From Bdellovibrio sp. (GTDB taxonomy: Bacteria > Bdellovibrionota > Bacteriovoracia > Bacteriovoracales > Bacteriovoracaceae), in assembly GCA_016187935.1 (NCBI GenBank), contig JACPIU010000008.1, positions 228,086 to 292,085 of the forward strand: a DNA stretch of 64,000 nt, read 5' to 3'. Below are positions 35,452 to 43,016 of the stretch, in pieces (position 1 is the stretch's first letter; each line of letters opens with the position of its first letter). The position numbers and the translations under genes were made by a program. Below the pieces are notes generated by a model. It made no database searches, had not been told where the DNA came from, and saw nothing but the letters and a program-made list of their open reading frames with translations.

Positions 35452-36302
35452 TCAGGCAGCCTCATTGCTTTTTCTAATAACAATTTTATTGCATCCGGTT
35501 TCCAAACAACCCCGAGGTCTGATCCGAGAGATTCAACCTGCTTAACTTGTTCCTCTGAAAGATGTTTTCTCATTTCTCCTATCACATCCACTCTTGAAGA
35601 GTAGATTCCCAAGAATACAATTTCATTCCTTCCTGCAATCAAGGTGGTCATTCCAGTGGTAGCACGATATTTTATTGGGGGGCGCTTCAGACAGAATACT
35701 GGTGAACCGGACATCCCTCCTCTCGTCGAAGCATCTATCAATAAAGCAGGTAATTCCTGAAAACCGATTTCAGGTTCACATGAAATTACTCCATGCTTGT
35801 ATATTGGCAATAATCCCGCTGAAGCAAACCCAAATGGAAATCCAATAATAAACACATCATCCATCGGATAGAAATAATGTTTATTGTAATGCTCATACAT
35901 ATTTTCAAAATTGATATGAACATGTGCAAAATTCGACAGGTCAACTTTCAGTGGCACGCATGATATATCTAAATAGATTCCGCTATCATGTTTGAGTTCC
36001 ACATAATGCTGACAACAATTCTCCTCTAAAAGAACTTCAAATTCTCCTTCCCATGAGTTCATTTCCTTGTTTAGTAAGTTAAATTTTACCTTTACTGGAT
36101 ATGAGTTCTGAATCAAATATGTTTGAGTATTCGGGTTACAACCTGAAAAAACATGATAATTTGAAAGAAGGAATGTTCGCTCTTTATAATTTACTAGGCA
36201 TCCCGTTGCTACTGAAATTTTACAATCATTCTTATCATAGATCTCAAGCAAAATCGGAATCATGCTCCTTTCATCAACGGTAATTTTCTTGTTTGATTCC
36301 AT
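35448..36302 (-). CDS. Trypsin-like serine protease, cytoplasmic
   Basis: The 284-aa protein has a chymotrypsin-fold triad: His50 (LLSNYHVFSG), Asp112 in YLDIS (Asp106 is an alternative), and Ser198 (GGMSGSP). No signal peptide is visible, so it likely acts in the cytoplasm, as do trypsin-like proteases found in several defence loci. The gene is coupled to a TM2 membrane protein. The ATG at 36302 is chosen over a TTG 12 nt upstream; neither has a strong ribosome site. Confidence 0.75.
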   Translation of the reverse strand: MESNKKITVDERSMIPILLEIYDKNDCKISVATGCLVNYKERTFLLSNYHVFSGCNPNTQTYLIQNSYPVKVKFNLLNKEMNSWEGEFEVLLEENCCQHYVELKHDSGIYLDISCVPLKVDLSNFAHVHINFENMYEHYNKHYFYPMDDVFIIGFPFGFASAGLLPIYKHGVISCEPEIGFQELPALLIDASTRGGMSGSPVFCLKRPPIKYRATTGMTTLIAGRNEIVFLGIYSSRVDVIGEMRKHLSEEQVKQVESLGSDLGVVWKPDAIKLLLEKAMRLPE

Positions 36303-36608
36303 TTTTATCAACACAACCTAATACTTAATATTTCATATCTAGCATGGGTATTTTTTATTAGCATTGTATCCACAACTCACCGCCAAAATTTCTATTTATC
36401 ATATTTTAACTCAGCCTCTTTGCGAGTGGTAACTTTATTTATATTACAAATTCCCACTTGAAATATTAACGATGTGTGACCTACGCACGTTATTTGGATG
36501 ATTTTCTGATTCCGTATACTTCTGATATAGAAAATTGGTCTTTAAAAAAAAGACAATTTACAATTTCGCTGTACACTCACTAGCTATTTGTAATTCCAAT
36601 ACATGATT

Positions 36609-36923
36609 TTAAAATTCTATCTGCGTGTTGATAGTCACGATTTCGTCAGGAATTCTACTCCAATGATAAGTTCGAGACTTTAAGGATTCCATAATTCGAA
36701 TCAGATGGTCTTTTTTATCGTATCCATAAAAAATACAATTAATGTCAAGATAGAGCAGACGGCATAGATGAAACCATTCATCCACTGAAAGGCCTCTCCA
36801 ATTTATTTTTTTAATGCCTGTATTTATTTTGAGATACCAAAGCACAAAGGCAGCGTCTTCACCGAGCGTGCCAATCGCTGCCTTAAAAATTTTCTCCGGT
36901 TGTCTTGTCCTAGGAAACTTCAT
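36609..36923 (-). CDS. Hypothetical protein coupled to a response regulator
   Basis: The 104-aa soluble protein (MKFPRTRQPEKIFKAAIGTLGEDAAFVLW...) overlaps the response regulator stop in a TGATG, so it is translated with it. It is helical with several Trp and Tyr residues and no membrane segment. No family is recognised. It may be the output partner of the stand-alone receiver. The 285 nt upstream of it towards 36302 are AT-rich with no gene seen. Confidence 0.6.
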   Translation of the reverse strand: MKFPRTRQPEKIFKAAIGTLGEDAAFVLWYLKINTGIKKINWRGLSVDEWFHLCRLLYLDINCIFYGYDKKDHLIRIMESLKSRTYHWSRIPDEIVTINTQIEF

Positions 36924-37345
36924 CAACACTCGACTTTATTGTTGAGTCCCATTATAGTTTTGTTAATTTTGGCAGATGCAATAGCGTTACAATGTTTTTC
37001 AATTTCTTCGACCGTGTAGGGCTTGGTGATCATGGCGTATATTTTGAGTTTCTGAAATAGCTCGCGTGAAATCATTTCTGGACTGCCGGTACAAAGAATA
37101 AATGGACAGTGAGGGCCTTGCTCTTGCAACCAGAGATTGAGTTTCGCGCCATTCATAACTGGCATATTGAAGTCAGAAATTATCAGGTCAATTTCTGGGT
37201 TTTTGGCCAAAATCTCTACGGCATCCCGTCCGTTTTCGGCCGCAAAAAGCTCATGGCCCTGGGCGTTTAGGATATAAACCAAATTCTCGCGTACCACTGA
37301 CTCATCTTCGACAACCAATATTTTCAAACTAATTTTGGCCGTCAT
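36923..37345 (-). CDS. Stand-alone CheY-like response regulator
   Basis: The 140-aa receiver domain has the acidic pair Glu13 and Asp14, phosphoacceptor Asp58 (IISDFNMPVMNG), Thr86 (LCTGSP) and Lys108 (ITKPYT), so phosphorylation should be possible. There is no output domain and no histidine kinase gene nearby. GGAGG lies before the ATG. It diverges from the plus-strand gene at 37511 across a phased repeat region. Confidence 0.9.
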   Translation of the reverse strand: MTAKISLKILVVEDESVVRENLVYILNAQGHELFAAENGRDAVEILAKNPEIDLIISDFNMPVMNGAKLNLWLQEQGPHCPFILCTGSPEMISRELFQKLKIYAMITKPYTVEEIEKHCNAIASAKINKTIMGLNNKVEC

Positions 37346-37386
37346 TTTTCCTCCACCGAGTACTCAAAAGATATTAAATGCATGAA

Positions 37387-37480
37387 TTTGCCAAAATCTG
37401 CATTTTTTTGCATAAATTATCATTTATTTGCATGAATGGCAATTTGTGCGTTTTTTTGCACATTTTTGCACAATTTTGCA
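37387..37480. repeat. Helically phased TTTGCA / T-tract array
   Basis: TTTGCA occurs at 37407, 37427, 37455, 37465 and 37475, with close variants at 37387 (TTTGCC), 37397 (TCTGCA) and 37445 (TGTGCG). The spacings are therefore 10 or 20 bp, apart from one 18-bp step. Each copy carries a T-run, so the DNA is probably intrinsically curved. It lies between the divergent response regulator and the 157-aa gene and could be an iteron-type binding array. Confidence 0.65.
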
Positions 37481-37510
37481 GTATATTTAATCTAAGGAAA
37501 GACACGAAAC

Positions 37511-37984
37511 ATGAAAAAGGACACTGAATCAGATAAGGCCTATAAGAAAACCAGGGAAGAACTGCAAGGACTTCCCTTTGAAATCATTCGCGAAAAGAAG
37601 AAGGCCGAAGATGAAATCAATATGGCCAACTGGAAGCGCTTAAGTAGCTTCAAATCTTTTCGTGAGCTTGTGAACCGTCCTGAGTTTAAAGACCTGAACG
37701 ATGAATTCAAAGCAGGATTCATGTGTGGCTACGCTGAGAATCACCAAAGCACTGAGAAAGTGCCTGATGGTGATGACAGCATCCTAAAAGTTTATAAGGC
37801 CTCACTTGGGATTCAAGTCATCATCAACGAAAAGAAGCCCGCCGATCCCGTACTCGTGGCCCAACTGGCGAAATCGCTTACCGATTCTTTTGGCCTGCTT
37901 TACTACACGGTAAGTGGACTTATTCCGCCAGGAGAGAGTGTGCCGACGTCTGAGCAACTTAAGAAATCGGTTTCAGAAAATTAA
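37511..37984 (+). CDS. Hypothetical protein, 157 aa, first gene of the plus-strand regulator cluster
   Basis: AAGGAAAG precedes the ATG at a somewhat long spacing. The soluble product starts with a highly charged helical segment (MKKDTESDKAYKKTREELQGLPFEIIREKKKAEDE) and has no recognised domain. It ends 10 nt before a TTTCACGAA palindrome and 172 nt before the HTH regulator gene. Function is unknown. Confidence 0.6.
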   Translation: MKKDTESDKAYKKTREELQGLPFEIIREKKKAEDEINMANWKRLSSFKSFRELVNRPEFKDLNDEFKAGFMCGYAENHQSTEKVPDGDDSILKVYKASLGIQVIINEKKPADPVLVAQLAKSLTDSFGLLYYTVSGLIPPGESVPTSEQLKKSVSEN

Positions 37985-37994
37985 GCATCGCCGA

Positions 37995-38092
37995 TTTTCA
38001 CGAATTTTTTCGTGAAAATATTACCCTAAGTAATTAATTACCCATGCTGATATTTTTTCCATAGCGAAGAATTTCACGAATATTCGTGAAAT
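37995..38092. promoter_or_regulatory. Two TTTCACGAA palindromes upstream of the HTH gene
   Basis: TTTTCACGAA-TTTT-TTCGTGAAAA occupies 37995-38018. The site at 38071-38092 is a continuous 22-bp palindrome with arms ATTTCACGAA/TTCGTGAAAT around TA. They lie 65-160 nt before the regulator start. The half-site is the same as at 33941-34016, so the adjacent HTH protein is the natural candidate ligand. Confidence 0.75.
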
Positions 38093-38156
38093 CATAATCC
38101 CTTATTGACTTTAGCGCTAGAAAGAGTACAACACCGCCGCAAAGGGTGTGGGGTAT

Positions 38157-38942
38157 ATGAATATTTCTTCTGAAATGCTGGTGAATGCCGTGCGAGGGGT
38201 AATTCTCAAGTTTGAGAATACCATTTCCTGTAAAGTTTCCACGCAGGAACTCGCTGACCGGGCCAACTCAAGCTATACCACTATTCGTGAGATAAAGAAT
38301 GGAGTGCTCAAAAGTATGAGCGTAAAAAAATCCCTTGAGATCAGCAAGCGCCTTGGTGGGCCAGCAACATTGGAAGAATTGCTGAAATTTGCTGAAATCC
38401 AAAATCCAAAAGAGGTACAGGACTATAAGGAACGATTCTCTCATCTTTTGGATCACGCGATTATGCCCAGGGCCTTTGACGAATTTGTTGCTGATAAGGA
38501 ATTTGCACGTATTATTTGGGCCTCCTTCGGTAATACCTTCATTACCCGTGAAGAAATCCGCACAAGATGGGGTACTGAGGGAGAAGACAAACTCAATCAA
38601 TTGCTACTTGCTGGAATCGTCGCTGAGGACAATGGCATTATCAAAGGCATTGCCGATAAGGCCGGGGCTGGACTCGATAGTGCCTATAAACAATTTGAAA
38701 TCGGATATTCGCTCTATAAGAAAGCTCACCATAAAAACAAGGAAAATTGGCTTACGTTTCAGACAAACAGTGTGAATGCTGCATTTGTTTCACGCTTTCG
38801 AGAGCGCTTGCGCGCCTTATTTCAGGAATTTAGCAAAGAATCGGACTTGCCAGAATCCTTTGGAAATAAACGGATGTTTTTTGGAATGATTTTTGATAGA
38901 TACATGGAAGATCTGAATGATGGAAAGGAGACATTACAGTGA
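38157..38942 (+). CDS. HTH transcriptional regulator, candidate binder of the TTTCACGAA palindromes
   Basis: The 261-aa protein starts with an HTH of the lambda-repressor style (VSTQELADRANSSYTTIREIKNGVLKSMSVKKSLEISKRLGG). A roughly 180-aa helical sensor or dimer domain of no clear family follows. Two perfect palindromes lie in its upstream region, suggesting autoregulation, and their half-sites recur next to the nuclease gene at 34105. The ATG at 38157 is used; a GTG 9 nt upstream is possible. It is coupled to the small secreted protein gene by a GTGA overlap. Confidence 0.78.
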   Translation: MNISSEMLVNAVRGVILKFENTISCKVSTQELADRANSSYTTIREIKNGVLKSMSVKKSLEISKRLGGPATLEELLKFAEIQNPKEVQDYKERFSHLLDHAIMPRAFDEFVADKEFARIIWASFGNTFITREEIRTRWGTEGEDKLNQLLLAGIVAEDNGIIKGIADKAGAGLDSAYKQFEIGYSLYKKAHHKNKENWLTFQTNSVNAAFVSRFRERLRALFQEFSKESDLPESFGNKRMFFGMIFDRYMEDLNDGKETLQ

Positions 38943-39220
38943 AAGCTTCAAAAATATTTATCACTATTTTCATTTCGTTAATCTCCTTCATCACATTTGC
39001 TGAAGAAGCGGCACCTACACCTTCGCGGGTAGTTCTTGAACGAAAGGCCGCCATTTTGTTAGAACTTTTGGAAAACGCTGAAAGCATTCAGATGAAAGAT
39101 GGTACTGTCATTGAGTTTCGTGATCTCGAACTACAAAAAGGCTTCGGTGATAAGCTTGATTCCATGAAAGGCATGATGATCGAAAAACGTTCAGACGGCG
39201 GTACTGGTGCTGGGGGTTGA
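38939..39220 (+). CDS. Small exported protein, 93 aa
   Basis: The GTG start overlaps the regulator stop (GTGA), so the two are coupled. A signal peptide (MKASKIFITIFISLISFITFAEE) is followed by a short helical and strand-rich mature part (VVLERKAAILLELLENAESIQMKDGTVIEFRDLELQKGF) ending in DGGTGAGG. No family is recognised. Confidence 0.6.
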   Translation: MKASKIFITIFISLISFITFAEEAAPTPSRVVLERKAAILLELLENAESIQMKDGTVIEFRDLELQKGFGDKLDSMKGMMIEKRSDGGTGAGG

Positions 39221-39221
39221 T

Positions 39222-39407
39222 TTAGGCCTTATCACTTCTAATGCAATGGATGCTTTGATATTTTGGTTTGGTTCCGGTTTCGAGTTCAAAAATTCTGTTT
39301 TGTAGATATATTTCTAGATTTTGTACCAATTCTAAGGCTTCCTTTAACTTATCAAGCTCATTTTTTTTGTCTAAGACTTTGATGGCCTTTGGCACTTTGG
39401 ATTTCAT
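39222..39407 (-). CDS. Short helical protein, 61 aa
   Basis: The ATG at 39407 has AAGGA in front at normal spacing. The product is a charged helix (KAIKVLDKKNELDKLKEALELVQNLEIYLQNRIFEL) with a basic tail. It is convergent with the 93-aa gene, 1 nt apart. It may be real or chance; evidence is limited to the ribosome site and composition. Confidence 0.45.
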   Translation of the reverse strand: MKSKVPKAIKVLDKKNELDKLKEALELVQNLEIYLQNRIFELETGTKPKYQSIHCIRSDKA

Positions 39408-39521
39408 AAAATCCTTTTTAAACGAATTTTGGACGAACAAACGCTATGATAAGGCAAGGCGAAGAGCCCTTCTTAGCTGAAAATCATGAGCACCAATGCC
39501 CAGCTCTGTATAGGTGGCCAT

Positions 39522-40235
39522 CTATAAGGAGCCCACAAGCGGCGCAAATCTATCAATCAAGTCAACAAACCATTTGATGCTTGAGTCAACCGTGAAAGAC
39601 CTATGAAATGTTATATTTTGTATGGCCGGTGCACCAGGCGGCCCACTCTGTCCAATGGAACTAATCGATTGATACTCTTTAATAAGACCAGAGTTTATCA
39701 GACGAATAATCCATGTTGGTCGCTGCGATAAATTTGAAGCTATTAACATTGAAGATGCCATTTCAGAGTATATCGACAAAAAGGAATCTTGGTTTTGCCC
39801 TTTTCCTCTAGCCTCATTTTCTGCATTTTTAAAGCATTCCATGAATTTGATCAACTCCCTATCATTCATCTGTTCACATGCAAGAAATACTCTATCCTCA
39901 ATCTCAGACGCAATCCTTTGCTCTATGTGACATTTGGCCGTCATAAATGCCATGCATCTGGGCCCTATTTCCTTTGATGCAGACATTACAACCATTCGCA
40001 AATGTTCATAGAAGACTTCTTGTCGTTTCTCATTTTCAAATATTTCTTCGATTCTTTCATTAAATTCATTTTCTGGAAGAAGTAAAATTTCCTCCATCCG
40101 CAAATCACGACAAAACTGCTCGAAAAAGCTTTCGGCTCTCCAATGCGCAAATTTCGTAATAAAAAGGTTGCCTAATTTTTTCATGACAAAAGTACCAACT
40201 GTCTTGGTTGCCGCTGTAGATGTTACGGGTTCCAT
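39522..40235 (-). CDS. Partner protein of an Mrr-like nuclease, unknown family
   Basis: The 237-aa soluble helical protein has AAAGGAAG before the ATG and begins 9 nt after the Mrr-like stop, so the two form an operon. It has an N-terminal hydrophobic/basic stretch (VGTFVMKKLGNLFITKFAHW) and no membrane-spanning helix that I can be sure of. No catalytic motif is recognised. It may be an immunity or regulatory partner, or the effector. The Mrr-like nuclease and this protein are a candidate two-gene defence unit. Confidence 0.6.
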   Translation of the reverse strand: MEPVTSTAATKTVGTFVMKKLGNLFITKFAHWRAESFFEQFCRDLRMEEILLLPENEFNERIEEIFENEKRQEVFYEHLRMVVMSASKEIGPRCMAFMTAKCHIEQRIASEIEDRVFLACEQMNDRELIKFMECFKNAENEARGKGQNQDSFLSIYSEMASSMLIASNLSQRPTWIIRLINSGLIKEYQSISSIGQSGPPGAPAIQNITFHRSFTVDSSIKWFVDLIDRFAPLVGSL

Positions 40236-40244
40236 AGTCTTCCT

Positions 40245-41369
40245 TTAACCAAAATTATATTCACTACTTATATTTGCAATAGCCGATTCTAGTCGATTCA
40301 ATGAGTTTCTCACGTCATTTTCAAAATCACTGACGCCTACAATATTACGGGTGTGCTGCGTAACATATTTGCTCGCAAGCCACTTCCATTCGTCTAGACC
40401 AAGAAATAAAATATTTCTCCGGCCATTAACTTTTTGGTGCACTTTTTCTATGATTTTTTCTTTGGCATTCTCGGTAAAATGTCCACTAATCGCAACGATC
40501 ATATCATGAACATTTCGCTTCTCCTGACAAGAAGTGACATAAAAAGGCATCGAAAAGCCATCATCCAATTGGGAGATTATTGTTTCTAGCTCACTGCCGG
40601 TGGCCCCAGAGATATTTCCCTTCTTGACCTGTAACCCGTAGTAACGCTTATTACCCCACTTTGTATCTTCTGAAAATGTTACGTCTTTCCCGTATTCTCG
40701 CTTTCCATGGTAATATTGAACTTCATTCATCCCCATCATGCGCAAAATTGGGATTATTATATATTGAGTAAACAATGGTTCATCATTAAGGTTTTCATCG
40801 GAAAATGAAATGTCATTAACAAGCAACAATATCGCTTTTTCTAATTCCTCCCGCGCTCTAGCAACTTTATCAAGAGCCGTTTTAATTGTGTCATCGTGAG
40901 TAGAGCGAAACCGAAATCTTGCAAAAATATAATCGTCATCATTGTCACATATTTCATCAAAAACGAACTCCCCTTGGACCATAGGAAATTTTTCTATTGC
41001 TTCTTTAATTAAGCCAATATATTTATTCATCGAAAAATCTTCACGCCAAAATTTCCCCCTATAAAGTTCGTCAAACCAAAACTGTATACATTTTTTCTGG
41101 GGCATTATTTCAAGAGAACCTGAAAGGTCCCGTTGATGATATCCTTCTTCTGAAAGCGTATATGGCTCAATGTTAAGGGCTGCAGGAATGTCCGAAATCT
41201 TTAACGATTCTATTTTGCCAGAGGGAATTGAAAATTTCTGCACCTCTTCCTCTGGAAAGTAGTCCGTGCCATCTATCGTAAGCTTCAACGTCCTCAGGCC
41301 ATCAATAATAGTAAAAGCGATTCCACCGCAGTGGATGATTTTCAATTTTTTTTCACTCTCATCAACCAT
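40245..41369 (-). CDS. Mrr-like restriction endonuclease domain protein
   Basis: The 374-aa protein has a C-terminal PD-(D/E)XK core of the Mrr type: FTQYIIIPILRMMGMNEVQYYHGKREYGKDVTF, with Asp229, then YYGLQVKKG with Gln247 and Lys249. The N-terminal 190 residues form an unknown beta-rich and helical domain (LRTLKLTIDGTDYFPEEEVQKF). Mrr-type enzymes cut modified or invading DNA. Which substrate is recognised here is unknown. It is followed by a 237-aa gene in the same operon. Confidence 0.72.
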   Translation of the reverse strand: MVDESEKKLKIIHCGGIAFTIIDGLRTLKLTIDGTDYFPEEEVQKFSIPSGKIESLKISDIPAALNIEPYTLSEEGYHQRDLSGSLEIMPQKKCIQFWFDELYRGKFWREDFSMNKYIGLIKEAIEKFPMVQGEFVFDEICDNDDDYIFARFRFRSTHDDTIKTALDKVARAREELEKAILLLVNDISFSDENLNDEPLFTQYIIIPILRMMGMNEVQYYHGKREYGKDVTFSEDTKWGNKRYYGLQVKKGNISGATGSELETIISQLDDGFSMPFYVTSCQEKRNVHDMIVAISGHFTENAKEKIIEKVHQKVNGRRNILFLGLDEWKWLASKYVTQHTRNIVGVSDFENDVRNSLNRLESAIANISSEYNFG

Positions 41370-41503
41370 AACGGTCTTCCCCCTATATTTGACGTCACAA
41401 AAAAATAACTGTTCTCACCGAAATTATCCAACAGATTTCCAAATCCAGTTTTTAACTCAAGCCAACCTTAGGAACGGTGTGAACGAGTAAAATTGAAGTG
41501 TTA

Positions 41504-42394
41504 TTATCTCTCGTTATTTTCTTCATTCGCTTTTATCAATAGCAAAGTCTTGGCACCGAAAGCACCAGAATTCCCATTATTATCATCTTCGGGCCCAAGC
41601 AATTCTAAAAGTTCATCTGCAAGAAGCGTGCGCCGGTCTTTGCTTCTTTCTATTTGCATCTGCCTTCTTATGATTCCTGATATCCATCTTGTGGTGGCAA
41701 CATTCTTCTTACTACTTCCCAAAGAGATCGGTGTCCCAATCCTTAAGCTCAATAAATTATCTGCAAAGCAGATATTTCCGCACGTAGCAACACATTCTGC
41801 ATACCCAGAAACAACCCTCGTTCCGCAAGGACCAAATGCTGTGAGTTTGCCATCTTTTTTTGCGTAATTTCTTGGTGGTGCTAGATGATTCGCGCATGAA
41901 TAGAAAATCTGGAAATCTCCCATGATATCCTTATAAAAAAAGCAAAACGTGCCAACCGAGGGAAGCAACGCGCTTGATAAAATATCCTGGGGTGGATTAA
42001 AAGCACCAATTCCGTTTAAAGCAGGACGGTTACTTAACAAATACCATTGCTCCAGATTCGCCGAGAATTCTACACCACAAACATGCGGCAAGATCGCTCG
42101 TTCAGATTTTGCCTGTAGATAAGTAAGCCTGGCCTGCTTCAAAACCTTCGAGAATGTTATTATCATTAAATCGCTCAGTTCACACCTAGCATTCGTCCTT
42201 GCGTATGACCCATTGCCTGTAAAACGAACCTGGTGTGAATTTCCATGATACTCTTCAACATGACTCCCTAATGAGATTAAACTCGTATGCAAGGCTCGAA
42301 ATAGTGGAATCTCATTATGAGAAAAACCTTTCGTTGATGAACGAAACATTTTATCAAACTGCTGCGCCTGGCTGCTCGATGGGTAGTTACACAT
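41504..42394 (-). CDS. Nuclease-like protein of unknown family
   Basis: The 296-aa protein has GNGSYARTNARCELSDLMIITFSKVLKQARLTYLQAKSER near residues 55-95. In it ELSD and QAK could be the Asp and (Q/E)XK of a PD-(D/E)XK site. Its middle contains a Cys-rich stretch (GTRVVSGYAECVATCGNICFADNLLSL). No full domain match is offered. Neighbours are nucleases and SIR2-HerA, so a defence role is likely but unproven. The start codon choice is uncertain. Confidence 0.5.
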   Translation of the reverse strand: MCNYPSSSQAQQFDKMFRSSTKGFSHNEIPLFRALHTSLISLGSHVEEYHGNSHQVRFTGNGSYARTNARCELSDLMIITFSKVLKQARLTYLQAKSERAILPHVCGVEFSANLEQWYLLSNRPALNGIGAFNPPQDILSSALLPSVGTFCFFYKDIMGDFQIFYSCANHLAPPRNYAKKDGKLTAFGPCGTRVVSGYAECVATCGNICFADNLLSLRIGTPISLGSSKKNVATTRWISGIIRRQMQIERSKDRRTLLADELLELLGPEDDNNGNSGAFGAKTLLLIKANEENNER

Positions 42395-42462
42395 ATCTCT
42401 TTAAACTTAAGTGTTCTCGGTAGACATTCTCAATTTCATATTACTCGCTTGCTCCTCTTCTC

Positions 42463-42690
42463 CTATGGGGTGTGCATCGTTATCGCTGCATAAAAGAACA
42501 ATAGACTTAAGGCGAATAAAATTGCACCGAGTAAACCCGCATTTGTTTCTGTTAATAATTCGAAAAGAATCATCAATGGGTGATTGGCTTCACCCTTGTT
42601 TTTAAATTGTGAAAATCCTTTTTTTAACACATATACTGAAACAGCCAGCAAGACTGTTGCACCTATGCTGGTTATAATTTTCCAGATCAT
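42463..42690 (-). CDS. Small two-helix membrane protein
   Basis: The 75-aa frame from 42690 has two hydrophobic helices (IITSIGATVLLAVSVYVL and AGLLGAILFALSLLFFYAAI). A ribosome-like AAGGA lies close to the start. It lies about 95 nt after the KTSC gene in the SIR2-HerA neighbourhood. Role is unknown; a short overlapping frame on the same strand does not look coding. Confidence 0.4.
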   Translation of the reverse strand: MIWKIITSIGATVLLAVSVYVLKKGFSQFKNKGEANHPLMILFELLTETNAGLLGAILFALSLLFFYAAITMHTP

Positions 42691-42785
42691 TGGCATCCTT
42701 AATTTCTATGTTTTCAACCGCGATCCATTTATCTTCCGAAAAACTTTCCTGCATACTTTCTTTCGAAATAAATAACAATGAAAAA

Positions 42786-42998
42786 TTAGCCAACTTGAGA
42801 CTCGACGTATTGCCCTTTTATCATTGCCAGAAAATTTTTACCAATAGAACCACTCATCATTTCATAATAAACGCTTTCGCTAACATCAAAATATTGCCAG
42901 ACCGCTCCATTTTTTTTGAATTCAATCTCTAATGTTGAAGTTGAGGAATCATACCCCACGCTTGCGATCATCGAAGAATTTACTGCTTGCCTTTCCAT
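42786..42998 (-). CDS. KTSC-domain protein
   Basis: The 70-aa protein matches the KTSC pattern throughout: VNSSMIASVGYDSSTSTLEIEFKKNGAVWQYFDVSESVYYEMMSGSIGKNFLAMIKGQY. GGGAG lies before the ATG, 18 nt after the HerA stop, so it is probably in the same operon. KTSC domains often occur fused to or near other enzymes, with no defined role. Here it may modulate the SIR2-HerA system. Confidence 0.75.
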   Translation of the reverse strand: MERQAVNSSMIASVGYDSSTSTLEIEFKKNGAVWQYFDVSESVYYEMMSGSIGKNFLAMIKGQYVESQVG

Positions 42999-43016
42999 AA
43001 CTCTCCCTTTTACACT

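Noticed and set aside
36538..36554. GTCTTT-AAAAA-AAAGAC hairpin
   Set aside because: The stem is only 6 bp of A/T-rich sequence, readily expected in this AT-rich gap.
42602..42793. 63-aa minus-strand frame overlapping the small membrane protein
   Set aside because: It starts with TTG inside the KTSC stop region with no ribosome site; the overlapping frame with two helices is more protein-like.
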